Of a stretch of 64,000 nt of DNA, positions 47,001 through 61,300 are shown piece after piece. Position numbers and translations under genes: made by a program. Under the pieces are notes generated by a model that saw only the letters and a program-made list of their open reading frames with translations, did no database searches and was not told where the DNA came from. Every line of letters begins with the position of its first letter. The stretch's first letter is position 1. The stretch is from Galaxea fascicularis (lineage: Eukaryota > Cnidaria > Anthozoa > Scleractinia > Euphylliidae), in NCBI GenBank assembly GCA_948470475.1, contig OX419343.1:6871741-6935740 (forward strand), written 5' to 3'.

Positions 47001-50000
47001 ACGGAAATCCGACAACATGATTTGTTTTCTTATTTGAGCTGTGTGCAAGATTTTAGCAAAGTTGAAATTTTGACCAAAACCCAAAGGGGGGACCACATGC
47101 TCTTGGCTCAAATTTTGAATTTGGCTTAAACTTTGCCTATTTCAAAAAGGAGTCTAGAAATCATGTGTAAATGTTTCATGGAACTCCGACAACATGATTT
47201 GTTTTCTTATTTAAGCTGTGTGCAAGATTTTAGCAAAGTTGAAATTTTGACCAAAACCCAAAGGGGGCACCACATGCTCTTGGCTCAAATTTGAATTTGG
47301 CTTAACCTTTGCCTATTTCAAAAAGGAGTCTAGAAATCATGTGTAAATGTTTCACGGAACTCCGACAACATGATTTCTTTTCTTATTTGAGCTGTGTGCA
47401 AGATTTTAGCAAAGTTGAAATTTTGACCAAAACCCAAAGGGGGGACCACATGCTCTTGGCTCAAATTTTGAATTTGGCTTAAACTTTGCCTATTTCAAAA
47501 AGGAGTCTAGAAATCATGTGTAAATGTTTCATGGAACTCCGACAACATGATTTGTTTTCTTATTTGAGCTGTGTGCAAGATTTTAGCAAAGTTGAAATTT
47601 TGACCAAAACCCAAAGGGGGGACCACATGCTCTTGGCTCAAATTTTGAATTTGGCTTAAACTTTGCCTATTTCAAAAAGGAGTCTAGAAATCATGTGTAA
47701 ATGTTTCACGGAACTCCGACAACATGATTTCTTTTCTTATTTGAGCTGTGTGCAAGATTTTAGCAAAGTTGAAATTTTGACTAAAACCCAAAGGGGGGAC
47801 CACATGCTCTTGGCTCAAATTTTGAATTTGGCTTAAACTTTGCCTATTTCAAAAAGGAGTCTAGAAATCATGTGTAAATGTTTCATGGAACTCCGCCAAC
47901 AGGATTTTTTTTTATTTAAGCTGTGTGCAAGATTTTAGCAAAGTTGAAATTTTTACTAAAACCCAAAGGGGGGACCACATGCTCTGGGCTCAAATTTGAA
48001 TTTGGCTTAAACTTTGCCTATTTCAAAAAGGAGTCTAGAAATCATGTGTAAATGTTTCACGGAACTCCGACAACATGATTTCTTTTCTTATTTGAGCTGT
48101 GTGCAAGATTTTAGCAAAGTTGAAATTTTGACCAAAACCCAAAGGGGGGACCACATGCTCTTGGCTCAAATTTTGAATTTGGCTTAAACTTTGCCTATTT
48201 CAAAAAGGAGTCTAGAAATCATGTGTAAATGTTTCATGGAACTCCGACAACATGATTTGTTTTCTTATTTGAGCTGTGTGCAAGATTTTAGCAAAGTTGA
48301 AATTTTGACCAAAACCCAAAGGGGGGACCACATGCTCTTGGCTCAAATTTTGAATTTGGCTTAAACTTTGCCTATTTCAAAAAGAAGTCTAGAAATCATG
48401 TGTAAATGTTTCATGGAACTCCGACAACATGATTTCTTTTCTTATTTGAGCTGTGTGCAAGATTTTAGCAAAGTTGAAATTTTGACCAAAACCTAAAGGG
48501 GGGACCAGATGCTCTTGGCTCAAATTTTGAATTTGGCTTAAACTTTGCCTATTTCAAAAAGGAGTCTAGAAATCATGTGTAAATGTTTCATGGAACTCCG
48601 ACAACATGATTTCTTTTCTTATTTGAGCTGTGTGCAAGATTTTAGCAAATTTGAAATTTTGACCAAAACCCAAAGGGGGGACCACATGCTGTTGGCTCAA
48701 ATTTTGAATTTGGCTTAAACTTTGCCTATTTCAAAAAGGAGTCTAGAAATCATGTGTAAATGTTTCACGGAACACCGACAACATGATTTCTTTTCTTATT
48801 TGAGCTGTGTGCAAGATTTTAGCAAAGTTGAAACTTTGACCAAAACCCAAAGGGGGCACCACATGCTCTTGGCTCAAAGTTGAATTTGGCTTAAACTTTG
48901 CCTATTTCAAAAAGGAGTCTAGAAATCATGTGTAAATGTTTCACGGAACTCCGACAACATGATTTCTTTTCTTATTTGAGCTGTGTGCAAGATTTTAGCA
49001 AAGTTGAAATTTTGACGAAAACCCAAAGGGGGGACCACATGCTCTGGGCTCAAATTTGAATTTGGCTTAAACTTTGCCTATTTCAAAAAGGAGTCTAGAA
49101 ATCATGTGTAAATGTTTCACGGAAATCCGACAACATGATTTCTTTTCTTATTTGAGCTGTGTGCAAGATTTTAGCAAAGTTGAAATTTTGACCAAAACCC
49201 AAAGGGGGGACCACATGCTCTTGGCTCAAATTTGAATTTGGCTTAAACTTTGCCTATTTCAAAAAGGAGTCTAGAAATCATGTGTAAATGTTTCATGGAA
49301 CTCCGACAACATGATTTGTTTTCTTATTTGAGCTGTGTGCAAGATTTTAGCAAAGTTGAAATTTTGACCAAAACCCAAAGGGGGGACCACATGCTCTTGG
49401 CTCAAATTTTGAATTTGGCTTAAACTTTGCCTATTTCAAAAAGAAGTCTAGAAATCATGTGTAAATGTTTCATGGAACTCCGACAACATGATTTGTTTTC
49501 TTATTTGAGCTGTGTGCAAGATTTTAGCAAAGTTGAAATTTTGACCAAAACCTAAAGGGGGGACCAGATGCTCTTGGCTCAAATTTTGAATTTGGCTTAA
49601 ACTTTGCCTATTTCGAAAAGGAGTCTAGAAATCATGTGTAAATGTTTCATGGAACTCCGACAACATGATTTCTTTTCTTATTTGAGCTGTGTGCAAGATT
49701 TTAGCAAAGTTGAAATTTTGACCAAAACCCAAAGGGGGGACCACATGCTCTTGGCTCAAATTTTGAATTTGGCTTAAACTTTGCCTATTTCAAAAAGGAG
49801 TCTAGAAATCATGTGTAAATGTTTCATGGAACTCCGCCAACATGATTTCTTTTTTTATTTGAGCTGTGTGCAAGATTTTAGCAAAGTTGAAATTTTGACC
49901 AAAACCCAAAGGGGGCACCACATGCTCTTGGCTCAAATTTGAATTTCGCTTAAACTTTGCCTATTTCAAAAAGGAGTCTAGAAATCATGTGTAAATGTTT

Positions 50001-51002
50001 CACGGAACTCCGACAACATGATTTCTTTTCTTATTTGAGCTGTGTGCAAGATTTTAGCAAAGTTGAAATTTTCACCAAAACCCAAAGGGGGGACCACATG
50101 CTCTTGGCTCAAATTTTGAATTTGGCTTAAACTTTGCCTATTTCAAAAAGGAGTTTAGAAATCATGTGTAAATGTTTCATGGAACTCCGACAACATGATT
50201 TCTTTTCTTATTTGAGCTGTGTGCAAGATTTTAGCAGAGTTGAAATTTTCACTAAAACCCAAAGGGGGGACCACATGCTCTTGGCTCAAATTCTAAATTT
50301 GGCTTAAACTTTGCCTTTTTCAAAAAGGAGTCTAGAAATCATGTTTAAATGTTTCATGGAACTCCCACAACATGATTTCTTTTCTTATTTGAGCTGTGTG
50401 CAAGATTTTAGCAAAGTTGAAATTTTGACCAAAACCAAAAGGGGCACCACATGCTCTTGGCTCAAATTTGAATTTGGCTTAAACTTTGCCTATTTCAAAA
50501 AGGAGTCTAGAAATCATGTGTAAATGTTTCACGGAACTCCGACAACATGATTTCTTTTCTTATTTGAGCTCTGTGCAATATTTTAGCAAAGTTGAAATTT
50601 TGACCAAAACGCAAAGGGGGGACCACATGCTCTTCGCTCAAATTTTGAATTTGGCTTAAACTTTGCCTATTTCAAAAAGAAGTCTAGAAATCATGTGTAA
50701 ATGTTTTACGGAACTCCGACAACATGATTTCTATTCTTATTTGAGCTCTGTGCAATATTTTAGCAAAGTTGAAATTTTGACCAAAACCCAAAGGGGGGAC
50801 CACATGCTCTTGGCTCAAATTTGAATTAGGCTTAAACTTTGCCTATTTCAAAAAGGAGTCTAGAAATCATGTGTAAATGTTTCACGGAACTCCGACAACA
50901 TGATTTCTTTTCTTATTTGAGCTGTGTGCAAGATTTTAGCAAAGTTGAAATTTTGACCAAAACCCAAAGGGGGGACCACATGCTCTTGGCTCAAATTTTG
51001 AA
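44044..51002 (+). repeat. Segmental duplication within the array, copy B
   Basis: Partner of 35922-41995, longer by about five monomers. The extra length coincides with an 884-bp five-monomer duplication (CATTCTC at 44977 and 45861). Upstream, 43430-44043 has the same order of monomer types (long-T C type, CACGGAAATCC type, GATTTG type, GAAGTC type) as the sequence just left of the 5.2-kb insertion (30100-30717). So this copy also preserves the uninterrupted insertion site. Confidence 0.7.
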
Positions 51003-54000
51003 TTTGGCTTAAACTTTTCCTATTTCAAAAAGGAGTCTAGAAATCATGTGTAAATGTTTCATGGAACTCCGCCAACATGATTTCTTTTTTTATTTGAGCT
51101 GTGTGCAAGATTTTAGCAAAGTTGAAATTTTGACCAAAACCCAAAGGGGGCACCACATGCTCTTGGCTCAAATTTGAATTTGGCTTAACCTTTGCCTATT
51201 TCAAAAAGGAGTCTAGAAATCATGTGTAAATGTTTCACGGAACTCCGACAACATGATTTGTTTTCTTATTTGAGCTGTGTGCAAGATTTTAGCAAAGTTG
51301 AAATTTTGACCAAAACCCAAAGGGGGGACCACATGCTCTTGGCTCAAATTTTGAATTTGGCCTAAACTTTTCCTATTTCAAAAAGGAGTCTAGAAATCAT
51401 GTGTAAATGTTTCATGGAACTCCGACAACATGATTTCTTTTCTTATTTGAGCTGTGTGCAATATTTTACCAAAGTTGAAATTTTGACTAAAACCCAAAGG
51501 AAGGACCACATGCTCTTGGCTGAAATTTTGAATTTTGCTTAAACTTTGCCTATTTCAAAAAGGAGTCTAGAAATCATGTGTAAATGTTTCATGGAACTCC
51601 GACAACATGATTTCTTTTCTTATTTGAGCTGTGTGCAAGATTTTAGCAAAGTTGAAATTTTGACCAAAACCCAAAGGGGGGACCACATGCTCTTGGCTCA
51701 AATTTTGAATTTGGCTTAAACTTTGCCTATTTCAAAAAGGAGTCTAGAAATCATGTGTAAATGTTTCACGGAACTCCGACAACATGATTTCTTTTCTTAT
51801 TTGAGCTGTGTGCAAGATTTTAGCAAAGTGTAAATTTTGACCAAAACCCAAAGGGGGGACCACATGCTCTTGGCTCAAATTTTGAATTTGGCTTAAACTT
51901 TCCCTATTTCAAAAAGGAGTCTAGAAATCATGTGTAAATGTTTCATGGAACTCCGTCAACAGGATTTCTTTTCTTATTTGAGCTGTGTGCAAGATTTTAG
52001 CAGAGTTGAAATTTTGACCAAAACCCAAAGGGGGGACCACATGCTCTTGGCTCAAATTTGAATTTGGCTTAAACTTTGCCTATTTCAAAAAGGAGTCTAG
52101 AAATCATGTGTAAATGTTTCATTGAATTCCGCCAGCATGATTTCTTTTTTTATTTGAGCTGTGTGCAAGATTTTATCACAGTTGAAATTTTGACCAAAAC
52201 CCAAAGGGGGCACCACATGCTCTTCGCTCAAATTTAGATTTGGCTTAAACTTTGCCTATTTCAAAAAGGAGTCTAGAAATCATGTGTAAATGTTTCATGG
52301 AACTCCGACAACATGATTTGTTTTCTTATTTGAGCTGTGTGCAAGATTTTAGCAAAGTTGAAATTTTGACCAAAACCCAAAGGGGGGACCACATGCTCTT
52401 GGCTCAAATTTTGAATTTGGCTTAAACTTTGCCTATTTCAAAAAGGAGTCTAGAAATCATGTGTAAATGTTTCATGGAACTCCGACAACATGATTTCTTT
52501 TCTTATTTGAGCTGTGTGCAAGATTTTAGCAAAGTTGAAATTTTGACCAAAACCCAAAGGGGGGACCACATGCTCTTGGCTCAAATTTTGAATTTGGCTT
52601 AAACTTTGCCTATTTCAAAAAGGAGTCTAGAAATCGTGTGTAAATGTTTCATGGAACTCCGACGACATGATTTCTTTTCTTATTTGAGCTGTGTGCAAGA
52701 GTTTAGCAAAGTTGAAATTTTGACCAAAACCCAAAGGGGGGACCACATGCTCTTGGCTCAAATTTTGAATTTGGCTTAAACTTTGCCTATTTCAAAAAGG
52801 AGTCTAGAAATCATGTGTAAATGTTTCATGGAACTCCGACAACATGATTTGTTTTCTTATTTGAGCTGTGTGCAAGAGTTTAGCAGAGTTGAAATTTTCA
52901 CTAAAACCCAAAGGGGGGACCACATGCTCTGGGCTCAAATTTTAAATTTGGCTTAAACTTTGCCTATTTCAAAAAGGAGTCTAGAAATCATGTTTAAATG
53001 TTTCATGGAACTCCCACAACATGATTTCTTTTCTTATTTGAGCTGTGTGCAAGATTTTAGCAAAGTTGAAATTTTGACCAAAACCCAAAGGGGGAACCAC
53101 ATGCTCTTGGCTCAAATTTTGAATTTGGCTTAAACTTTGCCTATTTCAAAAAGGAGTCTAGAAATCGTGTGTAAATGTTTCATGGAACTCCGACGACATG
53201 ATTTCTTTTCTTATTTGAGCTGTGTGCAAGATTTTAGCAAAGTTGAAATTTTGACCAAAACCCAAAGGGGGGACCACATGCTCTTGGCTCAAATTTTGAA
53301 TTTGGCCTAAACTTTGCCTATTTCAAAAAGGAGTCTAGAAATCATGTGTAAATGTTTCATGGAACTCCGACAACATGATTTCTTTTCTTATTTGAGCTGT
53401 GTGTAAGAGTTTAGCAGAGTTGAAATTTTCACTAAAACCCAAAGGGGGGACCACATGCTCTTGGCTCAAATTCTAAAGTTGGCTTAAACTTTGCCTTTTT
53501 CAAAAAGGAGTCTAGAAATCATGTTTAAATGTTTCATGGAACTCCCACAACATGATTTCTTTTCTTATTTGAGCTGTGTGCAAGATTTTAGCAAAGTTGA
53601 AATTTTGACCAAAACCAAAAGGGGCACCACATGCTCTTGGCTCAAATTTTAATTTGGCTTAAACTTTGCCTATTTCAAAAAGGAGTCTAGAAATCATGTG
53701 TAAATGTTTCACGGAACTCCGACAACATGATTTCTTTTCTTATTTGAGCTGTGTGCAATATTTTAGCACAGTTGAAATTTTGACTAAAACCCAAAGGAAG
53801 GACCACATGCTCTTGGCTCAAATTTTGAATTTGGCTTAAACTTTGCCTATTTCAAAAAGGAGTCTAGAAATCATGTGTAAATGTTTCATGGAACTCCGAA
53901 CACATGATTTCTTTTCTTATTTGAGCTGTGTGCAAGAGTTTAGCAGAGTTGAAATTTTCACTAAAACCCAAAGGGGGGACCACATGCTCTTGGCTCAAAT

Positions 54001-54033
54001 TTTGAATTTGGCTTAAACTTTGCCTTTTTCAAA

Positions 54034-54172
54034 AAGGAGTCTAGAAATCATGTGTAACATTGAGCTGTGTGCAAGATTTTAGCAGAGTTGAAATTTTCAC
54101 TAAAACCCAAAGGGGAGACCACATCCTCTTGGCTCAAATTTTGAATTTGGCTTAAACTTTGCCTCTTTCAAA
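54034..54172 (+). repeat. Truncated satellite monomer (38-bp deletion)
   Basis: TGTGTAA is followed by CATTGAGCTGTG, lacking 38 bp of the standard unit (the CATGGAACTCC to CTTATTT part). The same deletion junction occurs at about 56486, 61043 and 63835. It is therefore a single event spread by amplification, and a useful marker of the higher-order unit. Monomer limits are approximate. Confidence 0.7.
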
Positions 54173-57100
54173 AAGGAGTCTAGAAATCCTGTGTAAATGT
54201 TTCATGGAACTCCGACAACATGATTTCTTTTCTTATTTGAGCTGTGTGCAAGATTTTAGCAAAGTTGAAATTTTGACCAAAACCCAAAGGGGGGACCACA
54301 TGCTCTTGGCTCAAATTTTGAATTTGGCTTAAACTTTGCCTATTTCAAAAAGGAGTCTAGAAATCATGTGTAAATGTTTCATGGAACTCCGACAACGAGA
54401 TTTCTTTTCTTATTTGAGCTGTGTGCAAGATTTTAGCAAAGTTGAAATTTTGACCAAAACCCAAAGGGGGGACCATATGCTCTTGGCTCAAATTTGAATT
54501 TGGCTTAAACTTTGCCTATTTAAAAAAGGAGTCTAGAAATCATGTGTAAATGTTTAACCGAATTCCGACAACATGATTTCTTTTCTTATTTGAGGTGTGT
54601 GCAAGATTTTATCCCAGTTGAAATTTTGACCAAAACCCAAAGGGGGGACCACATGCTCTTGGCTCAAATTTTGAATTTGGCTTAAACTTTGCCTTTTTCA
54701 AAAAGGAGTCTAGAAATCCTGTGTAAATGTTTCATGGAACTCCGACAACATGATTTCTTTTCTTATTTGAGCTGTGTGCAAGATTTTAGCAAAGTTGAAA
54801 TTTTGACCAAAACCCAAAGGGGGACCACATGCTCTTGGCTCAAATTTTGAATTTGGCTTAAACTTTGCCTATTTCAAAAAGGAGTCTAGAAATCCTGTGT
54901 AAATGTTTCATGGAACTCCGACAACATGATTTCTTTTCTTATTTGAGCTGTGTGCAAGATTTTAGCAAAGTTGAAATTTTGACCAAAACCAAAAGCGGGG
55001 ACCACATGCTCTTGGCTCAAATTTTGAATTTGGCTTAAACTTTGCCTATTTCAAAAAGGAGTCTAGAAATCATGTGTAAATGTTTCACGGAACTCCGACA
55101 ACATGATTTCTTTTCTTATTTGAGCTGTGTGCAAGATTTTAGCAAAGTTGAAATTTTGACCAAAACCCAAAGGGGGGACCACATGCTCTTGGCTCAAATT
55201 TTGAATTTGGCTTAAACTTTGCCTATTTCAAAAAGGAGTCTAGAAATCATGTGTAAATATTTCTGGAACTCCGACAACATGATTTCTATTCTTATTTGAG
55301 CTGTGTGCAAGATTTTAGCAAAGTTGAAATTTTGACCAAAACCCAAAGGGGGGACAACATGCTCTTGGCTCAAATTTTGAATTTGGCTCAAACTTTCCCT
55401 ATTTCAAAAAGGAGTGTAGAAATCGTGTGTAAATGTTTCATGGAACTCCGACAACATGATTTCTTTTCTTATTTGAGCTGTGTGCAAGATTTTAGCAAAG
55501 TTGAAATTTTGACCAAAACCCAAAGAGGGGACCACATGCTCTTGGCTCAAATTTTGAATTTGGCTTAAACTTTGCCTATTTCAAAAAGGAGTCTAGAAAT
55601 CAAGTGTAAATGTTTCATGGAACTCCGACAACATGATTTCTTTTCTTATTTGAGCTGTGTGCAAGATTTTAGCAAAGTTGAAATTTTGACCAAAACCCAA
55701 AGGGGGACCACATGCTCTTGGCTCAAATTTTGAATTTTGCTTAAACTTTGCCTATTTCAAAAAGGAGTCTAGAAATCGTGTGTAAATGGTTCATGGAACT
55801 CCGACAACATGATTTGTTTTCTTATTTGAGCTGTGTCCAAGATTTTAACAAAGTTGAAATTTTGACCAAAACCCAAAGGGGGGACCACATGCTCTTGGCT
55901 CAAATTTTGAATTTGGCTTAAACTTTGCCTATTTCAAAAAGGAGTCTAGAAATCGTGTGTAAATGTTTCATGGAACTCCGATAAATGATTTCTTTTCTTA
56001 TTTGAGCTGTGTGCAAAATTTTAGCAAAGTTGAAATTTTGACCAAAACCCAAAGGGGGGACCACATGCTCTTGGCTCAAATTTTGAATTTGGCTTAAACT
56101 TTGCCTATTTTAAAAAGGAGTCTAGAAATCGTGTGTAAATGTTTCATGGAACTCCGACAACATGATTTGTTTTCTTTTTTGAGCTGTGTGCAAGATTTTA
56201 GCAAAGTTGAAATTTTGACCAAAACCCAAAGGGGGGACCACATGCTCTTGGCTCAAATTTTGAATTTGGCTTAAACTTTGCCTATTTCAAAAAGGAGTCT
56301 AGAAATCATGTGTAAATGTTTCATGGAACTCCGACAACGAGATTTCTTTTCTTATTTGAGCTGTGTGCAAGATTTTAGCAAAGTTGAAATTTTGACCAAA
56401 ACCCAAAGGGGGGACCACATGCTCTTGGCTCAAATTTTGAATTTGGCTTAAACTTTGCCTTTTTCAAAAAGGAGTCTAGAAATCATGTGTAACATTGAGC
56501 TGTGTGCAAGATTTTAGCAGAGTTGAAATTTTCACTAAAACCCAAAGGGGAGACCACATCCTCTTGGCTCAAATTTTGAATTTGGCTTAAACTTTGCCTA
56601 TTTCAAAAAGGAGTCTAGAAATCATGTGTAAATATTTCTGGAACTCCGACAACATGATTTCTTTTCTTATTTGAGCTGTGTGCAAGATTTTAGCAAAGTT
56701 GAAATTTTGACCAAAACCCAAAGGGGGACCACATGCTCTTGGCTCAAATTTTGAATTTGGCTTAAACTTTGGCTATTTCAAAAAGGAGTCTAGAAATCCT
56801 GTGTAAATGTTTCATGGAACTCCGACAACATGATTTCTTTTTTTATTTGAGCTGTGTGCAAGATTTTAGCAAAGTTGAAATTTTGACCAAAACCAAAAGC
56901 GGGGACCACATGCTCTTGGCTCAAATTTTGAATTTGGCTTAAACGTTGCCTATTTCAAAAAGGAGTCTAGAAATCATGTGTAAATGTTTCACGGAACTCC
57001 GACAACATGATTTCTTTTCTTATTTGAGCTGTGTGCAAGATTTTAGCAAAGTTGAAATTTTGACCAAAACCCAAAGGGGGGACCACATGCTCTTGGCTCA

Positions 57101-58363
57101 AATTTTGAATTTGGCTTAAACTTTGCCTATTTCAAAAAGGAGTCTAGAAATCATGTGTAAATATTTCTGGAACTCCGACAACATGATTTCTTTTCTTATT
57201 TGAGCTGTGTGCAAGATTTTAGCAAAGTTGAAATTTTGACAAAAACCGAAAGGGGGGACCACATGCTCTTGGCTCAAATTTTGAATTTGGCTTAAACTCT
57301 GCCTTTTTCAAAAAGGAGTCTAGAAATCATGTGTAAATGTTTCATGGAACTCCGACAACATGATTTCTTTTCTTATTTGAGCTGTGTGCAAAATTTTAGC
57401 AAAGTTGAAATTTTGACCAAAACCCAAAGGGGGACCACGTGCTCTTGGCTCAAATTTTGAATTTGGCTTAAACTTTGGCTATTTCAAAAAGGAGTCTAGA
57501 AATCCTGTGTAAATGTTTCATGGAACTCCGACAACATGATTTCTTTTCTTATTTGAGCTGTGTGCAAGATTTTAGCAAAGTTGAAATTTTGACCAAAACC
57601 AAAAGCGGGGACCACATGCTCTTGGCTCAAATTTTGAATTTGGCTTAAACTTTGCCTATTTCAAAAAGGAGTCTAGAAATCATGTGTAAATGTTTCACGG
57701 AACTCCGACAACATGATTTCTTTTCTTATTTGAGCTGTGTGCAAGATTTTAGCAAAGTTGAAATTTTGACCAAAACCCAAAGGGGGGACCACATGCTCTT
57801 GGCTCAAATTTTGAATTTGGCTTAAACTTTGCCTATTTCAAAAAGGAGTCTAGAAATCGTGTGTAAATGTTTCATGGAACTCCGATACATGATTTCTTTT
57901 CTTATTTGAGCTGTGTGCAAAATTTTAGCAAAGTTGAAATTTTGACCAAAACCCAAAGGGGGGACCACATGCTCTTGGCTCAAATTTTGAATTTGGCTTA
58001 AACTTTGCCTATTTTAAAAAGGAGTCTAGAAATCGTGTGTAAATGTTTCATGGAACTCCGACAACATGATTTCTTTTCTTATTTGAGCTGTGTGCAAGAT
58101 TTTAGCAAAGTTGAAATTTTGACCAAAACCCAAAGGGGGGACCACATGCTCTTGGCTCAAATTTTGAATTTGGCTTAAACTTTGCCTATTTCAAAAAGGA
58201 GTCTAGAAATCGTGTGTAAATGTTTCAGGGAACTCCGACAAGATGATTTCTTTTCTTATTTGAGCTGTGTGCAAGATTTTAGCAAAGTTGAAATTTTGAC
58301 CAAAACCCAAAGGGGGGACCACATGCTCTTGGCTCAAATTTTGAATTTGGCTTAAACTTTGCC

Positions 58364-61300
58364 TATTTCAAAAAGGAGTCTAGAAATCATGTGTAAATGT
58401 TTCATGGAACTCCGACAACATGATTTCTTTTCTTATTTGAGCTGTGTGCAAGATTTTAGCAAAGTTGAAATTTTGACCAAAACCCAAATGGGGGACCACA
58501 TGCTCTTGGCTCAAATTTTGAATTTGGCTTAAACTTTGCCTATTTCAAAAAGGAGTCTAGAAATCATGTGTAAATGTTTCACAGAACTCCGACAACATGA
58601 TTTGTTTTCTTATTTGAGCTGTGTGCAAGATTTTAGCAAAGTTGAAATTTTGACCAAAACCCAAATGGGGGACCACATGCTCTTGGCTCAAATTTTGAAT
58701 TTGGCTTAAACTTTTCCTATTTCAAAAAGGAGTCTAGAAATCATGTGTAAATGTTTCACGGAACTCCGACAACATGATTTCTTTTCTTATTTGAGCTGTG
58801 TGCAATATTTTAGCAAAGTCTAAATTTTGACCAAAACCCAAAGGGGGGACCACATGCTCTTGGCTCAAATTTTGAATTTGGCTTAAACTTTGCCTATTTC
58901 AAAAAGGAGTCTAGAAATCATGTGTAAATGTTTCATGGAACTCCGACAACATGATTTCTTTTCTTATTTGAGCTGTGTGCAAGAGTTTAGCAGAGTTGAA
59001 ATTTTCACTAAAACCCAAAGGGGGGACCACATGCTCTTGGCTCAAATTTTGAATTTGGCTTAAACTTTGCCTATTTCAAAAAGGAGTCTAGAAATCATGT
59101 GTAAATGTTTCATGGAACTCCGACAACATGATTTCTTTTCTTATTTGAGCTGTGTGCAAAATTTTAGCAAAGTTGAAATTTTGACCAAAACCCAAAGGGG
59201 GACCACGTGCTCTTGGCTCAAATTTTGAATTTGGCTTAAACTTTGGCTATTTCAAAAAGGAGTCTAGAAATCCTGTGTAAATGTTTCATGGAATTCCGAC
59301 AACATGATTTCTTTTCTTATTTGAGCTGTGTGCAAGATTTTAGCAAAGTTGAAATTTTGACCAAAACCAAAAGCGGGGACCACATGCTCTTGGCTCAAAT
59401 TTTGAATTTGGCTTAAACTTTGCCTATTTCAAAAAGGAGTCTAGAAATCATGTGTAAATGTTTCACGGAACTCCGACAACATGATTTCTTTTCTTATTTG
59501 AGCTGTGTGCAAGATTTTAGCAAAGTTGAAATTTTGACTAAAACCCAAAGGGGGGACCACATGCTCTTGGCTCAAATTTTGAATTTGGCTTAAACTTTGC
59601 CTATTTCAAAAAGGAGTCTAGAAATCGTGTGTAAATGTTTTTATGGAACTCCGACGACATGATTTCTTTTCTTATTTGAGCTGTGTGCAAGATTTTAGCA
59701 AAGTTGAAATTTTGACCAAAACCCAAAGGGGGGACCACATGCTCTTGGCTCAAATTTTGAATTTGGCTTAAACTTTGCCTATTTCAAAAAGGAGTCTAGA
59801 AATCATGTGTAAATGTTTCATGGAACTCCGACAACATGATTTCTTTTCTTATTTGAGCTGTGTGCAAGAGTTTAGCAGAGTTGAAATTTTCACTAAAACC
59901 CAAAGGGGGGACCACATGCTCTGGGCTCAAATTTTAAATTTGGCTTAAACTTTGCCTTTTTCAAAAAGGAGTCTAGAAATCATGTTTAAATGTTTCATGG
60001 AACTCCCACAACATGATTTCTTTTCTTATTTGAGCTGTGTGCAAGATTTTAGCAAAGTTGAAATTTTGACCAAAACCCAAAGGGGGAACCACATGCTCTT
60101 GGCTCAAATTTTGAATTTGGCTTAAACTTTGCCTATTTCAAAAAGGAGTCTAGAAATCGTGTGTAAATGTTTCATGGAACTCCGACGACATGATTTCTTT
60201 TCTTATTTGAGCTGTGTGCAAGATTTTAGCAAAGTTGAAATTTTGACCAAAACCCAAAGGGGGGACCACATGCTCTTGGCTCAAATTTTGAATTTGGCTT
60301 AAACTTTGCCTATTTCAAAAAGGAGTCTAGAAATCATGTGTAAATGTTTCATGGAACTCCGACAACATGATTTCTTTTCTTATTTGAGCTGTGTGTAAGA
60401 GTTTAGCAGAGTTGAAATTTTCACTAAAACCCAAATGGGGGACCACATGCTCTTGGCTCAAATTCTAAATTTGGCTTAAACTTTGCCTTTTTCAAAAAGG
60501 AGTCTAGAAATCATGTTTAAATGTTTCAAGGAACTCCCACAACATGATTTCTTTTCTTATTTGAGCTGTGTGCAAGATTTTAGCAAAGTTGAAATTTTGA
60601 CCAAAACCAAAAGGGGCACCACATGCTCTTGGCTCAAATTTTAATTTGGCTTAAACTTTGCCTATTTCAAAAAGGAGTCTAGAAATCATGTGTAAATGTT
60701 TCACGGAACTCCGACAACATGATTTCTTTTCTTATTTGAGCTGTGTGCAATATTTTAGCACAGTTGAAATTTTGACTAAAACCCAAAGTAAGGACCACAT
60801 GCTCTTGGCTCAAATTTTGAATTTGGCTTAAACTTTGCCTATTTCAAAAAGGAGTCTAGAAATCATGTGTAAATGTTTCATGGAACTCCGACAACATGAT
60901 TTCTTTTCTTATTTGAGCTGTGTGCAAGAGTTTAGCAGAGTTGAAATTTTCACTAAAACCCAAAGGGGGGACCACATGCTCTTGGCTCAAATTTTGAATT
61001 TGGCTTAAACTTTGCCTTTTTCAAAAAGGAGTCTAGAAATCATGTGTAACATTGAGCTGTGTGCAAGATTTTAGTAGAGTTGAAATTTTCACTAAAACCC
61101 AAAGGGGAGACCACATCCTCTTGGCTCAAATTTTGAATTTGGCTTAAACTTTGCCTCTTTCAAAAAGGAGTCTAGAAATCATGTGTAAATGTTTCATGGA
61201 ACTCCGACAACATGATTTCTTTTCTTATTTGAGCTGTGTGCAAGATTTTAGCAAAGTTGAAATTTTGACCAAAACCCAAATGGGGGACCACATGCTCTTG

